DNA from: Bryobacterales bacterium
GTDB taxonomy: Bacteria > Acidobacteriota > Terriglobia > Bryobacterales > Bryobacteraceae
DNA length: 6,863 nucleotides
Assembly: GCA_003164075.1 (NCBI GenBank)
Contig: PLRZ01000034.1
Coordinates: 2,068-8,930 of the forward strand
Reading direction: 5' to 3'
Position 1 is the first letter of the stretch; each line of letters opens with the position of its first letter. The notes under the pieces are model-generated. The model was not told the origin of the DNA. It ran no database searches and saw only the letters and a program-made list of their open reading frames with translations. The position numbers were made by a program, and so were the translations under genes. Shown piece by piece: positions 1-6,633 of the stretch.

Positions 1-368
1 TGACTGAGGCGCCTCAGGCAATCTGCGAGCAGAACGTTGCCATATCCAGCCGAATGGGTGACCGTGGCAAGCAGGTCCTCGTACTGTCTCACCTTGAATT
101 CGAGGTCGTTCTGCGAGAGGATTTCCTCTCCAGTCCAGCTCCCCTTTATGGCGGCAAACGTCTCGGCGAATTTCCTGGTCTCCTCTGCGGGCGCCTCCGT
201 CTGGCCGGCCAGCGCTGGCGCTGCCGCCGGCGAGCCAATGTGCGGCCAAGGCGACCGATTGAGCTGAGCAAGGCTCAGTGGCGGCCCTGCCGTACGGCGC
301 GATTCCTGAGCGGACGAGCCGCCCAGGGCGACCGAGGCGCAGGCAATGAGTACAAATTTCGTGGTCAT
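1..368 (-). CDS. Small secreted protein of unknown function (partial, C-terminus outside the window)
   Basis: An open frame runs from an ATG at 368-366 to the window edge with no stop, giving 122 codons plus 2 bases. The start is well supported: AGGAG lies at 378-382, nine bases upstream, and overlaps the TAG stop of the giant upstream gene. The first 20 residues form a signal peptide, with K4, a hydrophobic stretch FVLIACASVALGG and a likely cleavage after S-S-A before Q21-E22. L7-I8-A9-C10 resembles a lipobox, but the preceding hydrophobic stretch is too short, so signal peptidase I is more likely. Residues 23-60 are Pro/Ala-rich and probably a flexible linker. Residues 61-122 look helical and charged. 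I recognise no family. The 12-bp gap to the giant gene suggests co-transcription and translational coupling, hence perhaps a partner protein outside the cytoplasm. The function is unknown. Confidence 0.82.
   Translation of the reverse strand, partial: MTTKFVLIACASVALGGSSAQESRRTAGPPLSLAQLNRSPWPHIGSPAAAPALAGQTEAPAEETRKFAETFAAIKGSWTGEEILSQNDLEFKVRQYEDLLATVTHSAGYGNVLLADCLRRLS
4..17. repeat. Perfect 14-bp palindrome inside a coding region
   Basis: CTGAGGCGCCTCAG equals its own reverse complement. It lies inside the partial secreted-protein gene, where the codons read C-L-R-R-L-S. It has no loop, so it is not a transcription terminator. It may be a chance product of codon choice. Confidence 0.5.
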
Positions 369-377
369 ACTGTGGGA

Positions 378-382
378 CTCCT
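378..382 (-). promoter_or_regulatory. Shine-Dalgarno AGGAG overlapping the upstream stop codon
   Basis: On the minus strand TAGGAG combines the TAG stop of the giant gene (383-381) with the ribosome binding site of the next gene. Nine bases separate it from the ATG at 368. This arrangement fixes that start and implies translational coupling of the two genes. Confidence 0.8.
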
Positions 383-3300
383 ACTGAAATGTGTGGGCGA
401 GGGTGGTTAGGTTCGTAACTAATACAACGTAAGTCTGGTAAACTTGGCCGCCGTTGCCAAGACTCATGTACCCCGCTTGTACATCAGCCATCTGGTGGTC
501 GCCGAAGTTGATCCCCAGGGGGAGCGAGTTGGCTATGAACGGATTAAATTCGTACTGGTCGTAAATATAACCACTCACCGACAACGACTGCAGCACAAAC
601 TGCGATGTCGGGTTGGCCACAGACCGGCTGACAGTCGCTTGAATTACCAGGCTATAGCCCACCCGGCCAAATGCATTGCGGAGGTCGGCATCGTTAATGA
701 AGATGAGGTCGCACTCCATGCCGCTGTCTGAATAACAGGGAAAAATCGCCGGAATGTCAACCTGTTGGACGGCGCTGGACTGGAAATAGGCTGCCGCAGG
801 GGTACCAGGCGGGCAACCATGGTCAGGATCCGTGGGACAACCAACGATGACCGACCATGTCGGAAGGGTAGTGGTCAAGACATTCGCGTTGCTTGGGTTG
901 TTGAAGAAATTCAGGACGTCCTGGTTGTGCGCTGTGAGCGTGTATGTCAGCATCAATTGAAAATCCGGGTCATTCATCACGTGGAAACCGAGAGGCGACA
1001 TGGTGGGCGGGTTCTCGCTGACGGTGTCAAACGTGTAGACTGGTACAGTTGGGTTGCCAAAATCCACACCGGTGTCGAACACGAGCGGGAGAAAGTTCGC
1101 CGTTGAAAATGTCGGTGTGCCGACTATGGCGCCGCCAGGGTCACCATTCGACATAGGCGAGACAAAGGCGTTCAGGAACGCGGCAGCCGTTGGAAGGACG
1201 GTGAAGTTGTTAGCGGTAATTGCCGTAGTCACGGCGCCCCGATAGGACGTATAGGCCACGGACGAAACTATTCGCACTGCGCCATACGAACACGGGGGTG
1301 TGTCGTCAGGCACCTCGACGGCGCAGGGGAGTGTGAACACTCCCGTAGGGGATATCTCAGAGGCGTACAGCATTCCGCCCGCCTGGCCACCGTTCCGAAC
1401 GTCGGGCCCAACCACCACGCTATAGTCCGCTTCCGTCGAGCCGCTGGACGCGGAATATGGCATGGAAAGCGAGAACGTGGAGCCAACAACGCACGCGGAG
1501 CCGACCGAACAGCCGCCCACCGGCTGGCTCGTGTTGTAAAAGCTTGGAAGACCGTACTGGAACCTAACCAGAACGTGGTTCAATGCCTCCTGGTTGTTGG
1601 GAACCGTGCTCACGCTTGCCTTTAAGTAGGCGTTCCCATCCGCCCTCGCGCCCATAATCATCAGCTGGTGGGCGTTACCGACCAAACCGGCTCCGCCCGG
1701 CAAGTAGTTACCGTTGCCGGTGGCGCCGTTTTCAAACTGGTCGGTCCAGATCTGTGTGATCGTAGCCGATATCGACCGTATCCGCGCGGTCTGGGTGACG
1801 GAGGCCGACCCGTCCTGGTACGTTACCTGCACCGTGGCGAGCCCCGTGCTCGTGGCCGTGATGGTTGCGGAGCAGGACGACGCACCCTGACACGACGAGG
1901 ACTGTAAGGAGAACGCGTTCGGGTTGTCGCCAGACTGAGTTTCGACGATCTGCCAATTATACGTGCTAGCGCTCGTGACCGGCTGGCCCGACGCCGTTAT
2001 CGTGAAGGATTGGCCCGGCCCCACTGAGACGTCAGAGGGCGACAACTGGAGCTGCGGGACGACAGGGAAACTCACGGCGAGCGACGCCGAAAGGTTAGCG
2101 CCTATCGCCGCCGCCACCGTCGTCGTCGTGTTTGCAGCCGGACAGGGCACCACTCGGTGCAAGCTGTCGACGCCTGGCGATCCGGTGTTCCAGGTGATCG
2201 GCGGCACTGTGTTCCCTGGGGGCAGTTGCGGAGTCAGGTTGGCTTGCACAACTATGGAGCCTGAGCAACTCGTGAGCACCGCATTCTGGCCGGATGGGTC
2301 GTCCGGGACACCCGCCGGCTGGCTCACGTTCAGGCCTAGCGCCACCGGGGTGGAGAGCATATCGTAACCATTCTGGGCTAGAAACTCCCATGTGCCGGCC
2401 GGCTGGCTAACCTGAAAGAGGTTGGTGAACGGCGGCTCCGATATTCCGTCGCCGGAGACGGTCTGAAAGGCCTGAACCTCGTACGTGCCGCTCTTCGGGT
2501 CCTTGGTTGTGAACCCGACATAAGAGTGGTCGACTGAGGCACCGCAGTTGGCGTCCGAGGCCGAAGCGGGGAACGCGACACCGTCGAAAAGGGGCTTGAA
2601 GCTATTTTCCCCCACGCAGAACTTAGGGGCGTCCGGCCCTTCGACCCACGTGTCAATGCGGCCACCGAGGCCACCGCTGTAAAAGGAAATCAGGGCGGAA
2701 ATGTAGGCGCACGTATCCCCGGCCGGGCAAGCGCTCTGCGCGGTCGAGCCGCTATCCGCGGTGAGGGGCTGCGCCGTGATGCTGGGCAGAATCGTGGAGG
2801 TCATGTACGAAGCGAGCGCCTGGTAGGAGGAGGCCGATATCCCGGACTGCAACTGAGCCCTGAGGCTTTGGAGAATCGCGTTCCGGGCGCTTACCCATGC
2901 GTCGCCCTGGCTTATATAGAAGGACGACTGCGATGCCAGTTGCGCTAGTTGAGCCTGGGTGGCGGCCACGGCGGAATTTACTGTCGCGAGATCGCCAGAG
3001 GGGATGTTGTAGAGGCCTGAGGTGGAGTAGCCCGGCTGGCTTAACAGCCATTGGTGCCTCTCCACAAACATGGACAGCATTGCCATGTCGGTAAGGTCCG
3101 GTAGAGGCGTGCTCACCGGCGCGCCGAAGTTTGCCGTGATCGTACCGGTACCTGCCACGGAAAAGTACCCGGACGAGCTCGTTCCTGTTAAGCTGCCGCT
3201 GAAATTGGAGAACTGGTAGCCTGTAGCTGGCGTTGCCGTGACGGCGAGGAGGGTTCCGCTGTTGTACCAGCCGCTTGCTGGGTAGATCGTTCCCGCCGAC

Positions 3301-5171
3301 GCTGGGGCGACCGACGTAGTGAGGTAGTACTGCGTCGTGAAGTTGGCTGTGTAGGCGGCGGGTGTCGAGCCTACCGTGATGGTGCGCGAGGGTGAGCCGT
3401 TGCCGTCGGACCAGTTGGAGAATATGTACTGGGTTCCGGTCGCTCCGGCTATGGTTGCGGCGATGGAGACGGTGTGGGTGGTGCCGGCAGCCCACGGATA
3501 GGAGCAGGGGGTGGTGCACGCTGCCCCGTCCACCGACAGCACGAGGCCCGACGGCGCGGTCTGGATGACCTGGCTAGGGCCGGACACCGCCAGAGAACCG
3601 GTTGCGGTCTGGCTTAGGCCGCCGCCCGCACCCGCGGCCGTGAAGGAATACGACCCCACCGGGGTGCCTGCGGGGACGCTTACCGTTACTACGCTTTGCG
3701 CCTGCGGAGCGGTCGGCGAGAGGCTCACACTGCCCGGGCTGAAGCTCGCTGACACGCCGCTCGGCAGCCCGCTCACGCTCAGGGCTACGACGCCGCTAAA
3801 GCCGCTTGCACTGACGACGCTGACCGTGTAGTTTGCCGTGCCCGGCAGCGAAGATACGATTTGCGGGCCGCTGACACCGAGGAAAAAGTTCGGCGAGCTG
3901 GTGACGTTCAGGCCGATCGGGGCGTTGGGCGCGGTGCAATGCGCGTATCCGCCTAACAGGCAAAGGCTGTAGTAGTTCGTCGCGGTATAGGGCGGAGCGT
4001 CGGGAATGTTAAAGGGCCCAATGCTCAGCGTCACCGAGGAATTTGGCTGGATGGTCGACGGCAGGCTGGCCGTCACCAGCGCATTATTCCAGAATTTGGG
4101 CGGATAGGTTGAGTATTCCCAAGCTGAGAATTCCACCGGATAGACCGGCTGGCTATACCCGTTCAGCCCGGTGACGGTAATGGTGTAATTGCCCGTGCCG
4201 CCGTTGGTCACGCTCTGGTAGGTGGGCGAGATGGTCCAGGTGAAATCCTGCAGAGAGAGCTCCGCGGTGGCGTAGTGTATGAGGGCGCCGCTGGTCGCCA
4301 CCACCGTAAAAGTGTAGTTTCCGGCGGTGCCTTCGGGCGCCTGGACGCTTAACGTCGTGCTGCCGGATCCGGCCAGCGTAGATGGCGAAAAAGTCGCGGT
4401 CGCGCCCGCGGGCAGGCCGGACACGGAAAGATTCACCGTGCCGCTGAAGCCGTTGAGCGGGGCGATGCTGAAGGTGAAGGTGGCGGGCGGCGGGTAAGGC
4501 ATCGTGGTGACGGGGCTGGGGCTGGTTAGGCCGATGCTGAAATCGGCGGGCAACTGGAAATTGGCCGTCACTGTTGCCGCCGCCGCCATCGTCAGGCTCT
4601 GCGGGTCCGTCGTCCCGTTCACGGCCCCGGTGAATCCCGAAAACTGATACCCGCCGGCCGGCGTGGCCGTGATCGGCACCACGGCGCCGGCGGCGTACCA
4701 CCCGCTGGCCGGACTGATGGAGCCTCCGTTGCTCGGGCTTGCGGCCGTAGTAAGGTAGTACTGCGGCGAATAGGAAGCGGTGACGGTGCCGGCAGCCGCT
4801 GTCACGTTGTGCCAGAGCGTGCCGCTGTCGGACCAGCCCGAGAATAAGTATTCGCTCGTGCCTCCCGCCGCGACGTAACTACCCGCGGCTTGAATCGTGT
4901 GCTGCGACCCTACGATCCACGTTTCCACGCAGGGCACGGTGCAGAAGTTGCCGTCGACGGTGAGCCGCGCGGTCGAATTGAAGAAGGTCGTCGGCAACGT
5001 CGTAATCGTCTCGGTGATTTGATTGGACCAGACGCCCACCACGGCGTTAGCTTGGTTATTCAGCACATCGGTAGCATCCCCAATGATACCGTTCGTCTCG
5101 GGATAAGACCGAACCAGTGGGAGCCGTCTGACAACCTCGCCAATTTCAGCGTCCGGCGACAGCGCCAGCAT
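381..5171 (-). CDS. Giant modular extracellular protein with Ig-like and divergent InlB B-repeat domains, 1596 aa
   Basis: Residues 69-205 and 544-682 are two copies of one module. Each starts with a PEGA-like strand containing a CxxxC pair (C77/C81, C552/C556), passes an F-S-x-W-S-D motif, and ends in a divergent InlB B-repeat (QYYLTT, PASGWY, GYQFS, then TANF). Three Ig/NEW3-like sandwiches lie between the copies (about 208-308, 309-425, 427-530); the first and third share GFSG-V-LSVSGLP-G and SFSP-type motifs. Residues 690-800 are mostly helical. Another Ig-like domain spans about 1037-1131. Residues 1136-1596 match nothing I know. All 22 cysteines fall in near neighbours such as 815/821, 1094/1100 and 1445/1453, as expected for disulfides outside the cytoplasm. 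No catalytic motif or C-terminal anchor is visible. The role is probably surface adhesion or scaffold, by inference. The ATG at 5171 is the only ATG, GTG or TTG in this frame after the TGA at 5261-5259. It has no Shine-Dalgarno and no signal peptide follows, so the 5' end may be damaged or misread. Confidence 0.88.
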   Translation of the reverse strand: MLALSPDAEIGEVVRRLPLVRSYPETNGIIGDATDVLNNQANAVVGVWSNQITETITTLPTTFFNSTARLTVDGNFCTVPCVETWIVGSQHTIQAAGSYVAAGGTSEYLFSGWSDSGTLWHNVTAAAGTVTASYSPQYYLTTAASPSNGGSISPASGWYAAGAVVPITATPAGGYQFSGFTGAVNGTTDPQSLTMAAAATVTANFQLPADFSIGLTSPSPVTTMPYPPPATFTFSIAPLNGFSGTVNLSVSGLPAGATATFSPSTLAGSGSTTLSVQAPEGTAGNYTFTVVATSGALIHYATAELSLQDFTWTISPTYQSVTNGGTGNYTITVTGLNGYSQPVYPVEFSAWEYSTYPPKFWNNALVTASLPSTIQPNSSVTLSIGPFNIPDAPPYTATNYYSLCLLGGYAHCTAPNAPIGLNVTSSPNFFLGVSGPQIVSSLPGTANYTVSVVSASGFSGVVALSVSGLPSGVSASFSPGSVSLSPTAPQAQSVVTVSVPAGTPVGSYSFTAAGAGGGLSQTATGSLAVSGPSQVIQTAPSGLVLSVDGAACTTPCSYPWAAGTTHTVSIAATIAGATGTQYIFSNWSDGNGSPSRTITVGSTPAAYTANFTTQYYLTTSVAPASAGTIYPASGWYNSGTLLAVTATPATGYQFSNFSGSLTGTSSSGYFSVAGTGTITANFGAPVSTPLPDLTDMAMLSMFVERHQWLLSQPGYSTSGLYNIPSGDLATVNSAVAATQAQLAQLASQSSFYISQGDAWVSARNAILQSLRAQLQSGISASSYQALASYMTSTILPSITAQPLTADSGSTAQSACPAGDTCAYISALISFYSGGLGGRIDTWVEGPDAPKFCVGENSFKPLFDGVAFPASASDANCGASVDHSYVGFTTKDPKSGTYEVQAFQTVSGDGISEPPFTNLFQVSQPAGTWEFLAQNGYDMLSTPVALGLNVSQPAGVPDDPSGQNAVLTSCSGSIVVQANLTPQLPPGNTVPPITWNTGSPGVDSLHRVVPCPAANTTTTVAAAIGANLSASLAVSFPVVPQLQLSPSDVSVGPGQSFTITASGQPVTSASTYNWQIVETQSGDNPNAFSLQSSSCQGASSCSATITATSTGLATVQVTYQDGSASVTQTARIRSISATITQIWTDQFENGATGNGNYLPGGAGLVGNAHQLMIMGARADGNAYLKASVSTVPNNQEALNHVLVRFQYGLPSFYNTSQPVGGCSVGSACVVGSTFSLSMPYSASSGSTEADYSVVVGPDVRNGGQAGGMLYASEISPTGVFTLPCAVEVPDDTPPCSYGAVRIVSSVAYTSYRGAVTTAITANNFTVLPTAAAFLNAFVSPMSNGDPGGAIVGTPTFSTANFLPLVFDTGVDFGNPTVPVYTFDTVSENPPTMSPLGFHVMNDPDFQLMLTYTLTAHNQDVLNFFNNPSNANVLTTTLPTWSVIVGCPTDPDHGCPPGTPAAAYFQSSAVQQVDIPAIFPCYSDSGMECDLIFINDADLRNAFGRVGYSLVIQATVSRSVANPTSQFVLQSLSVSGYIYDQYEFNPFIANSLPLGINFGDHQMADVQAGYMSLGNGGQVYQTYVVLVTNLTTLAHTFQ
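3126..3542 (-). repeat. Second copy of the PEGA-like plus InlB-type module (residues 544-682)
   Basis: This segment encodes LSVDG, a CTTPC pair, FSNWSDG, QYYLTT, PASGWY, TATPATGYQFS and finally TANF. It lines up along its whole length of about 139 residues with residues 69-205 of the same protein. The DNA has diverged, but short identical words survive, such as GGTAGTACTGCG in both copies, so this is an old internal duplication. Confidence 0.8.
4557..4967 (-). repeat. First copy of the PEGA-like plus InlB-type module (residues 69-205)
   Basis: It encodes LTVDG, a CTVPC pair, FSGWSDS, QYYLTT, PASGWY, TATPAGGYQFS and TANF, in the same order and spacing as residues 544-682. The F-S-x-W-x-D stretch followed by a TANF or TASY end is typical of bacterial divergent InlB B-repeat domains. 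Confidence 0.8.
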
Positions 5172-5225
5172 GCTGAAAACAAACGGCGGGCAGCTTGGCG
5201 AGCAGCTGAGCCAGCGCGTAACTGA

Positions 5226-5254
5226 TTGATAATTGACCTGTTGTAAATCGCCAA
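5226..5254 (-). promoter_or_regulatory. Candidate sigma-70 type promoter for the giant gene
   Basis: On the minus strand TTGGCG (5254-5249) and TATCAA (5231-5226) are separated by exactly 17 bases. Each matches four of six consensus positions. Transcription would begin near 5219, leaving a leader of about 48 bases before the ATG at 5171. The match is weak and is supported mainly by its spacing and position. Confidence 0.35.
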
Positions 5255-5316
5255 AGGCTCACGTCAGGCTGTCCCTGCCCCGTCCCGGGAAACCGGAAAA
5301 CACGTAGCCTGCCACT

Positions 5317-5336
5317 GGTTTCCACAGGTTTCCACA
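5317..5336. repeat. Tandem 10-bp repeat GGTTTCCACA x2
   Basis: Two exact copies sit back to back at 5317-5326 and 5327-5336. The unit resembles a DnaA box only loosely (GTTTCCACA differs from TTATNCACA at two positions). There is no AT-rich stretch or replication gene beside it, so an origin is not supported. Confidence 0.6.
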
Positions 5337-5414
5337 AGGTGCATCTCGGGGTATTCTGAACAACCAGTGTTCGCGAAAGGGCAAAACTCTCCAACCTGTG
5401 GGGGCGCTCCGACG

Positions 5415-5435
5415 TGTTGGTGAATTTCGCCAACA
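5415..5435. promoter_or_regulatory. Near-perfect 21-bp palindrome, possible operator
   Basis: TGTTGGTGAA, a central T and TTCGCCAACA pair with a single mismatch. The almost absent loop argues against an RNA hairpin and fits a site bound by a dimeric regulator. It lies about 160 bp upstream of the candidate promoter of the giant gene. No regulator gene is in the window. Confidence 0.35.
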
Positions 5436-5508
5436 GCTTCCGTCAGGCTGACCTCGTTCGCTCCCCAGGGTGTGCGTTGCTTCCCAAGAGTGGATTAGCC
5501 GAACACCA

Positions 5509-5559
5509 GGAGCGAACGGGTCGGGAGCGAACGGGTCCGGGAGCGAACGGGAGCGAACG
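5509..5559. repeat. Four copies of GGAGCGAACG in an irregular array
   Basis: Copies start at 5509, 5524, 5540 and 5550, so the periods are 15, 16 and 10 bases. The first two copies continue as GGTC and the third and fourth abut. The array lies just outside the REP-like hairpin at 5593-5613, between the HEAT gene and the giant gene. Confidence 0.75.
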
Positions 5560-5592
5560 AGTGACACGAAAACCAAGAATCGGGGTCAAAAG

Positions 5593-5613
5593 AAACTGGA
5601 CTGTCCCCGGTTT
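5593..5613 (+). repeat. REP-like hairpin, left member of an inverted pair
   Basis: AAACTGG and CCGGTTT can form a 7-bp stem with one G-T wobble around a 7-base loop. Bases 5601-5613 (CTGTCCCCGGTTT) are the exact reverse complement of 6634-6646 (AAACCGGGGACAG). The partner lies about 50 bp upstream of a RAYT transposase. Such GTCCC/GGGAC-rich hairpins beside RAYT genes are typical REP or REP-relic elements. It sits 31 bp beyond the stop codon of the HEAT gene and could also slow or end transcription. Confidence 0.55.
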
Positions 5614-5644
5614 ACCTCGGGCCGTGCGTGGACCACAGCCGGCG

Positions 5645-6478
5645 TCAAGGTTGTTTCTCTACGCTAATCTCCGCCGTATTCGAACAAACGGTGGTGTCGA
5701 GGTAGGGAACCCTGCCGCCGAAGCTCACGCGATACGTCCCCGGAGCCGACATATCAAACTCCTCGCCGACCCTCCACGTCCACGAAACATCCTCCTGGGG
5801 CGGGAGGGGCAGAAACGTGGGCATGTGGCCAGATATTACCGCGAAGCCCCGCACCGGTTCGTACATCCACTCATACCGTTCTGCGACCTTCGCCGGCGCA
5901 CCGGTTGGGTCCAGGACCGTTACCGAGAAGAGCTCTGCGGGAGACCGGCTACTGAGAAAAGGAAGGGTTTGCGCGGTCTGGTTACGCGCCGTCACCCGCA
6001 GGGCGGGTCCGTCGTAAAACCGCGCCTTCACCTGCTCGAGGTTCAGCGACACGAGCAGCGGCTCGGGCGCCGTACATGGCTGGAAAGGGGCGACGAAGTC
6101 CGGACGGCGCCCGGGGTCGAACGCGAACCGCTGCAAGAGCCTCTCGAGGCCCTGCCGCACTATTCCCGCTGTGCAGGTATCCTCCTCCGCTGCCCACGCC
6201 CGGAGGAGGGGCGCCACGTCGGCCCTCTGCCCGATCTTCCCGAGTTTCAGCGCCGCCAGGGACCTGACCTCTGGCCTGCTGTCGCTGAGCGCAATCGCCA
6301 GCGACTCCCGCGTCGGGCTGACGCCTGAGTCCTGCAGGCCGCGATCAACGGCTTCGCCGGATGCGGTCTGGGCGACCGAAAACGGTGTTTGATGCACGGG
6401 GCAGCCGTCCAGTCGCTGCGCCGCGGCCGCGAGCGAGCCCGCAGCTAACAGGATGATCGTCGAATATATTCGTTTCAT
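5645..6478 (-). CDS. Secreted protein with HEAT-like repeats and a C-terminal beta-sandwich, 277 aa
   Basis: I chose the ATG at 6478 over a more upstream in-frame ATG (6685). It is followed by a clear signal peptide (MKRIYSTIILLAAGSLAAAA, cleavage before Q21) and preceded at six bases by TAAGG. Residues 55-118 form amphipathic helices of the HEAT type, with RPEVRSLAALKLGKIG as the clearest repeat, then an A-P-L-L-R-A-W helix and a third helix ending GLERLL. Residues 140-277 are strand-rich (ALRVTARNQTAQTLPF, SVTVLDPTGAP, DVSWTWRVGEEFDM, PGTYRVSFGG). This resembles an Ig-like or BsuPI-type domain, a fold guess only. Four cysteines (C26, C102, C135, C265) agree with export. No catalytic residues are recognisable. 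HEAT and Ig-like modules usually bind proteins, so a periplasmic or cell-surface binding role is a reasonable inference. It overlaps no other gene and may follow the damaged gene at 6487 in one operon. Confidence 0.85.
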   Translation of the reverse strand: MKRIYSTIILLAAGSLAAAAQRLDGCPVHQTPFSVAQTASGEAVDRGLQDSGVSPTRESLAIALSDSRPEVRSLAALKLGKIGQRADVAPLLRAWAAEEDTCTAGIVRQGLERLLQRFAFDPGRRPDFVAPFQPCTAPEPLLVSLNLEQVKARFYDGPALRVTARNQTAQTLPFLSSRSPAELFSVTVLDPTGAPAKVAERYEWMYEPVRGFAVISGHMPTFLPLPPQEDVSWTWRVGEEFDMSAPGTYRVSFGGRVPYLDTTVCSNTAEISVEKQP

Positions 6479-6484
6479 GTCTGG

Positions 6485-6489
6485 CCTTA
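6485..6489 (-). promoter_or_regulatory. Shine-Dalgarno TAAGG overlapping the upstream stop codon
   Basis: On the minus strand TAAGG joins the TAA stop of the preceding reading frame (6489-6487) to a short ribosome site, six bases before the ATG at 6478. This supports the MKRIY start and mirrors the TAGGAG junction at 378-383. Confidence 0.6.
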
Positions 6490-6633
6490 TTTCTCTTGTG
6501 CCGCTGCCCTCAAATTCCGAAACAGGAGATCGCAGGGCTGCTGCCCGTTGTACGCCGTGCTCGCCCAACTGGGATAGGACGACGTTTGGGCTGGCGGGAG
6601 AGTGTACACCGTGCTGCCGGGCGTCGTAGGGAC
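6487..6633 (-). pseudogene. C-terminal remnant of a gene truncated at a REP-like element
   Basis: The minus frame here encodes about 49 residues ending in a Q-Q-P-C-D-L-L-F-R-N-L-R segment and a TAA at 6489-6487. The tail (STVYTLPPAQTSSYPSWAST and beyond) reads like a normal protein C-terminus. The stop is 8 bp from the next ATG and overlaps its ribosome site, as expected in an operon. The frame stays open through 6699, but bases 6634-6659 are REP-like sequence and upstream of them the frame runs into the transposase start. An ATG at 6699 would give 70 aa, but its first 20 or so residues come from repeat DNA. I therefore read this as the 3' relic of a lost gene of unknown function. Confidence 0.5.

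Larger units (their letters stand above)
5172..5644. other. 473-bp intergenic stretch rich in short repeats, no convincing gene
   Basis: Open frames here, on either strand, lack coding-like composition, a ribosome site or a recognisable product. The stretch holds several short elements: a tandem GGTTTCCACA pair, a 9-bp inverted pair (CCACAGGTT at 5322-5330, AACCTGTGG at 5393-5401), GAACA/TGTTC (5358-5372), the palindrome at 5415-5435, two direct copies of CGTCAGGCTG (5262-5271, 5441-5450), the GAGCGAACG array and a REP-like hairpin. The mix suggests mobile-element debris and the promoter region of the giant gene. I see no clear rho-independent terminator, tRNA or riboswitch. Confidence 0.6.

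Noticed and set aside
54..410. 118-codon plus-strand open frame
   Set aside because: It is antisense to the partial secreted gene, which has a strong Shine-Dalgarno and a signal peptide. The plus-strand product is Arg-rich and featureless.
2752..3519. 255-codon minus-strand open frame
   Set aside because: It is an out-of-frame shadow of the giant gene, very rich in His and Arg, with no domain. The main frame shows coherent Ig and InlB modules over the same DNA.
5317..5336. Tandem GTTTCCACA as DnaA boxes or a replication origin
   Set aside because: Only two units, each two mismatches from the consensus, with no AT-rich unwinding region and no dnaA, dnaN or plasmid replication gene nearby.
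5146..5433. 95-codon minus-strand open frame upstream of the giant gene
   Set aside because: No ribosome site, unusual composition and passage through the repeat elements make it unlikely as a gene. Its hydrophobic end is kept only as a possible displaced leader.
5509..5559. CRISPR array
   Set aside because: The repeat is only 10 bases, the spacing of 0 to 6 bases leaves no spacers, and no cas gene is present.
5414..6328. 304-codon plus-strand open frame
   Set aside because: It lies mostly antisense to the HEAT gene, begins in repeat DNA, is rich in Arg, Gly and Pro as expected of a GC-rich shadow frame, and shows no family motif or ribosome site.
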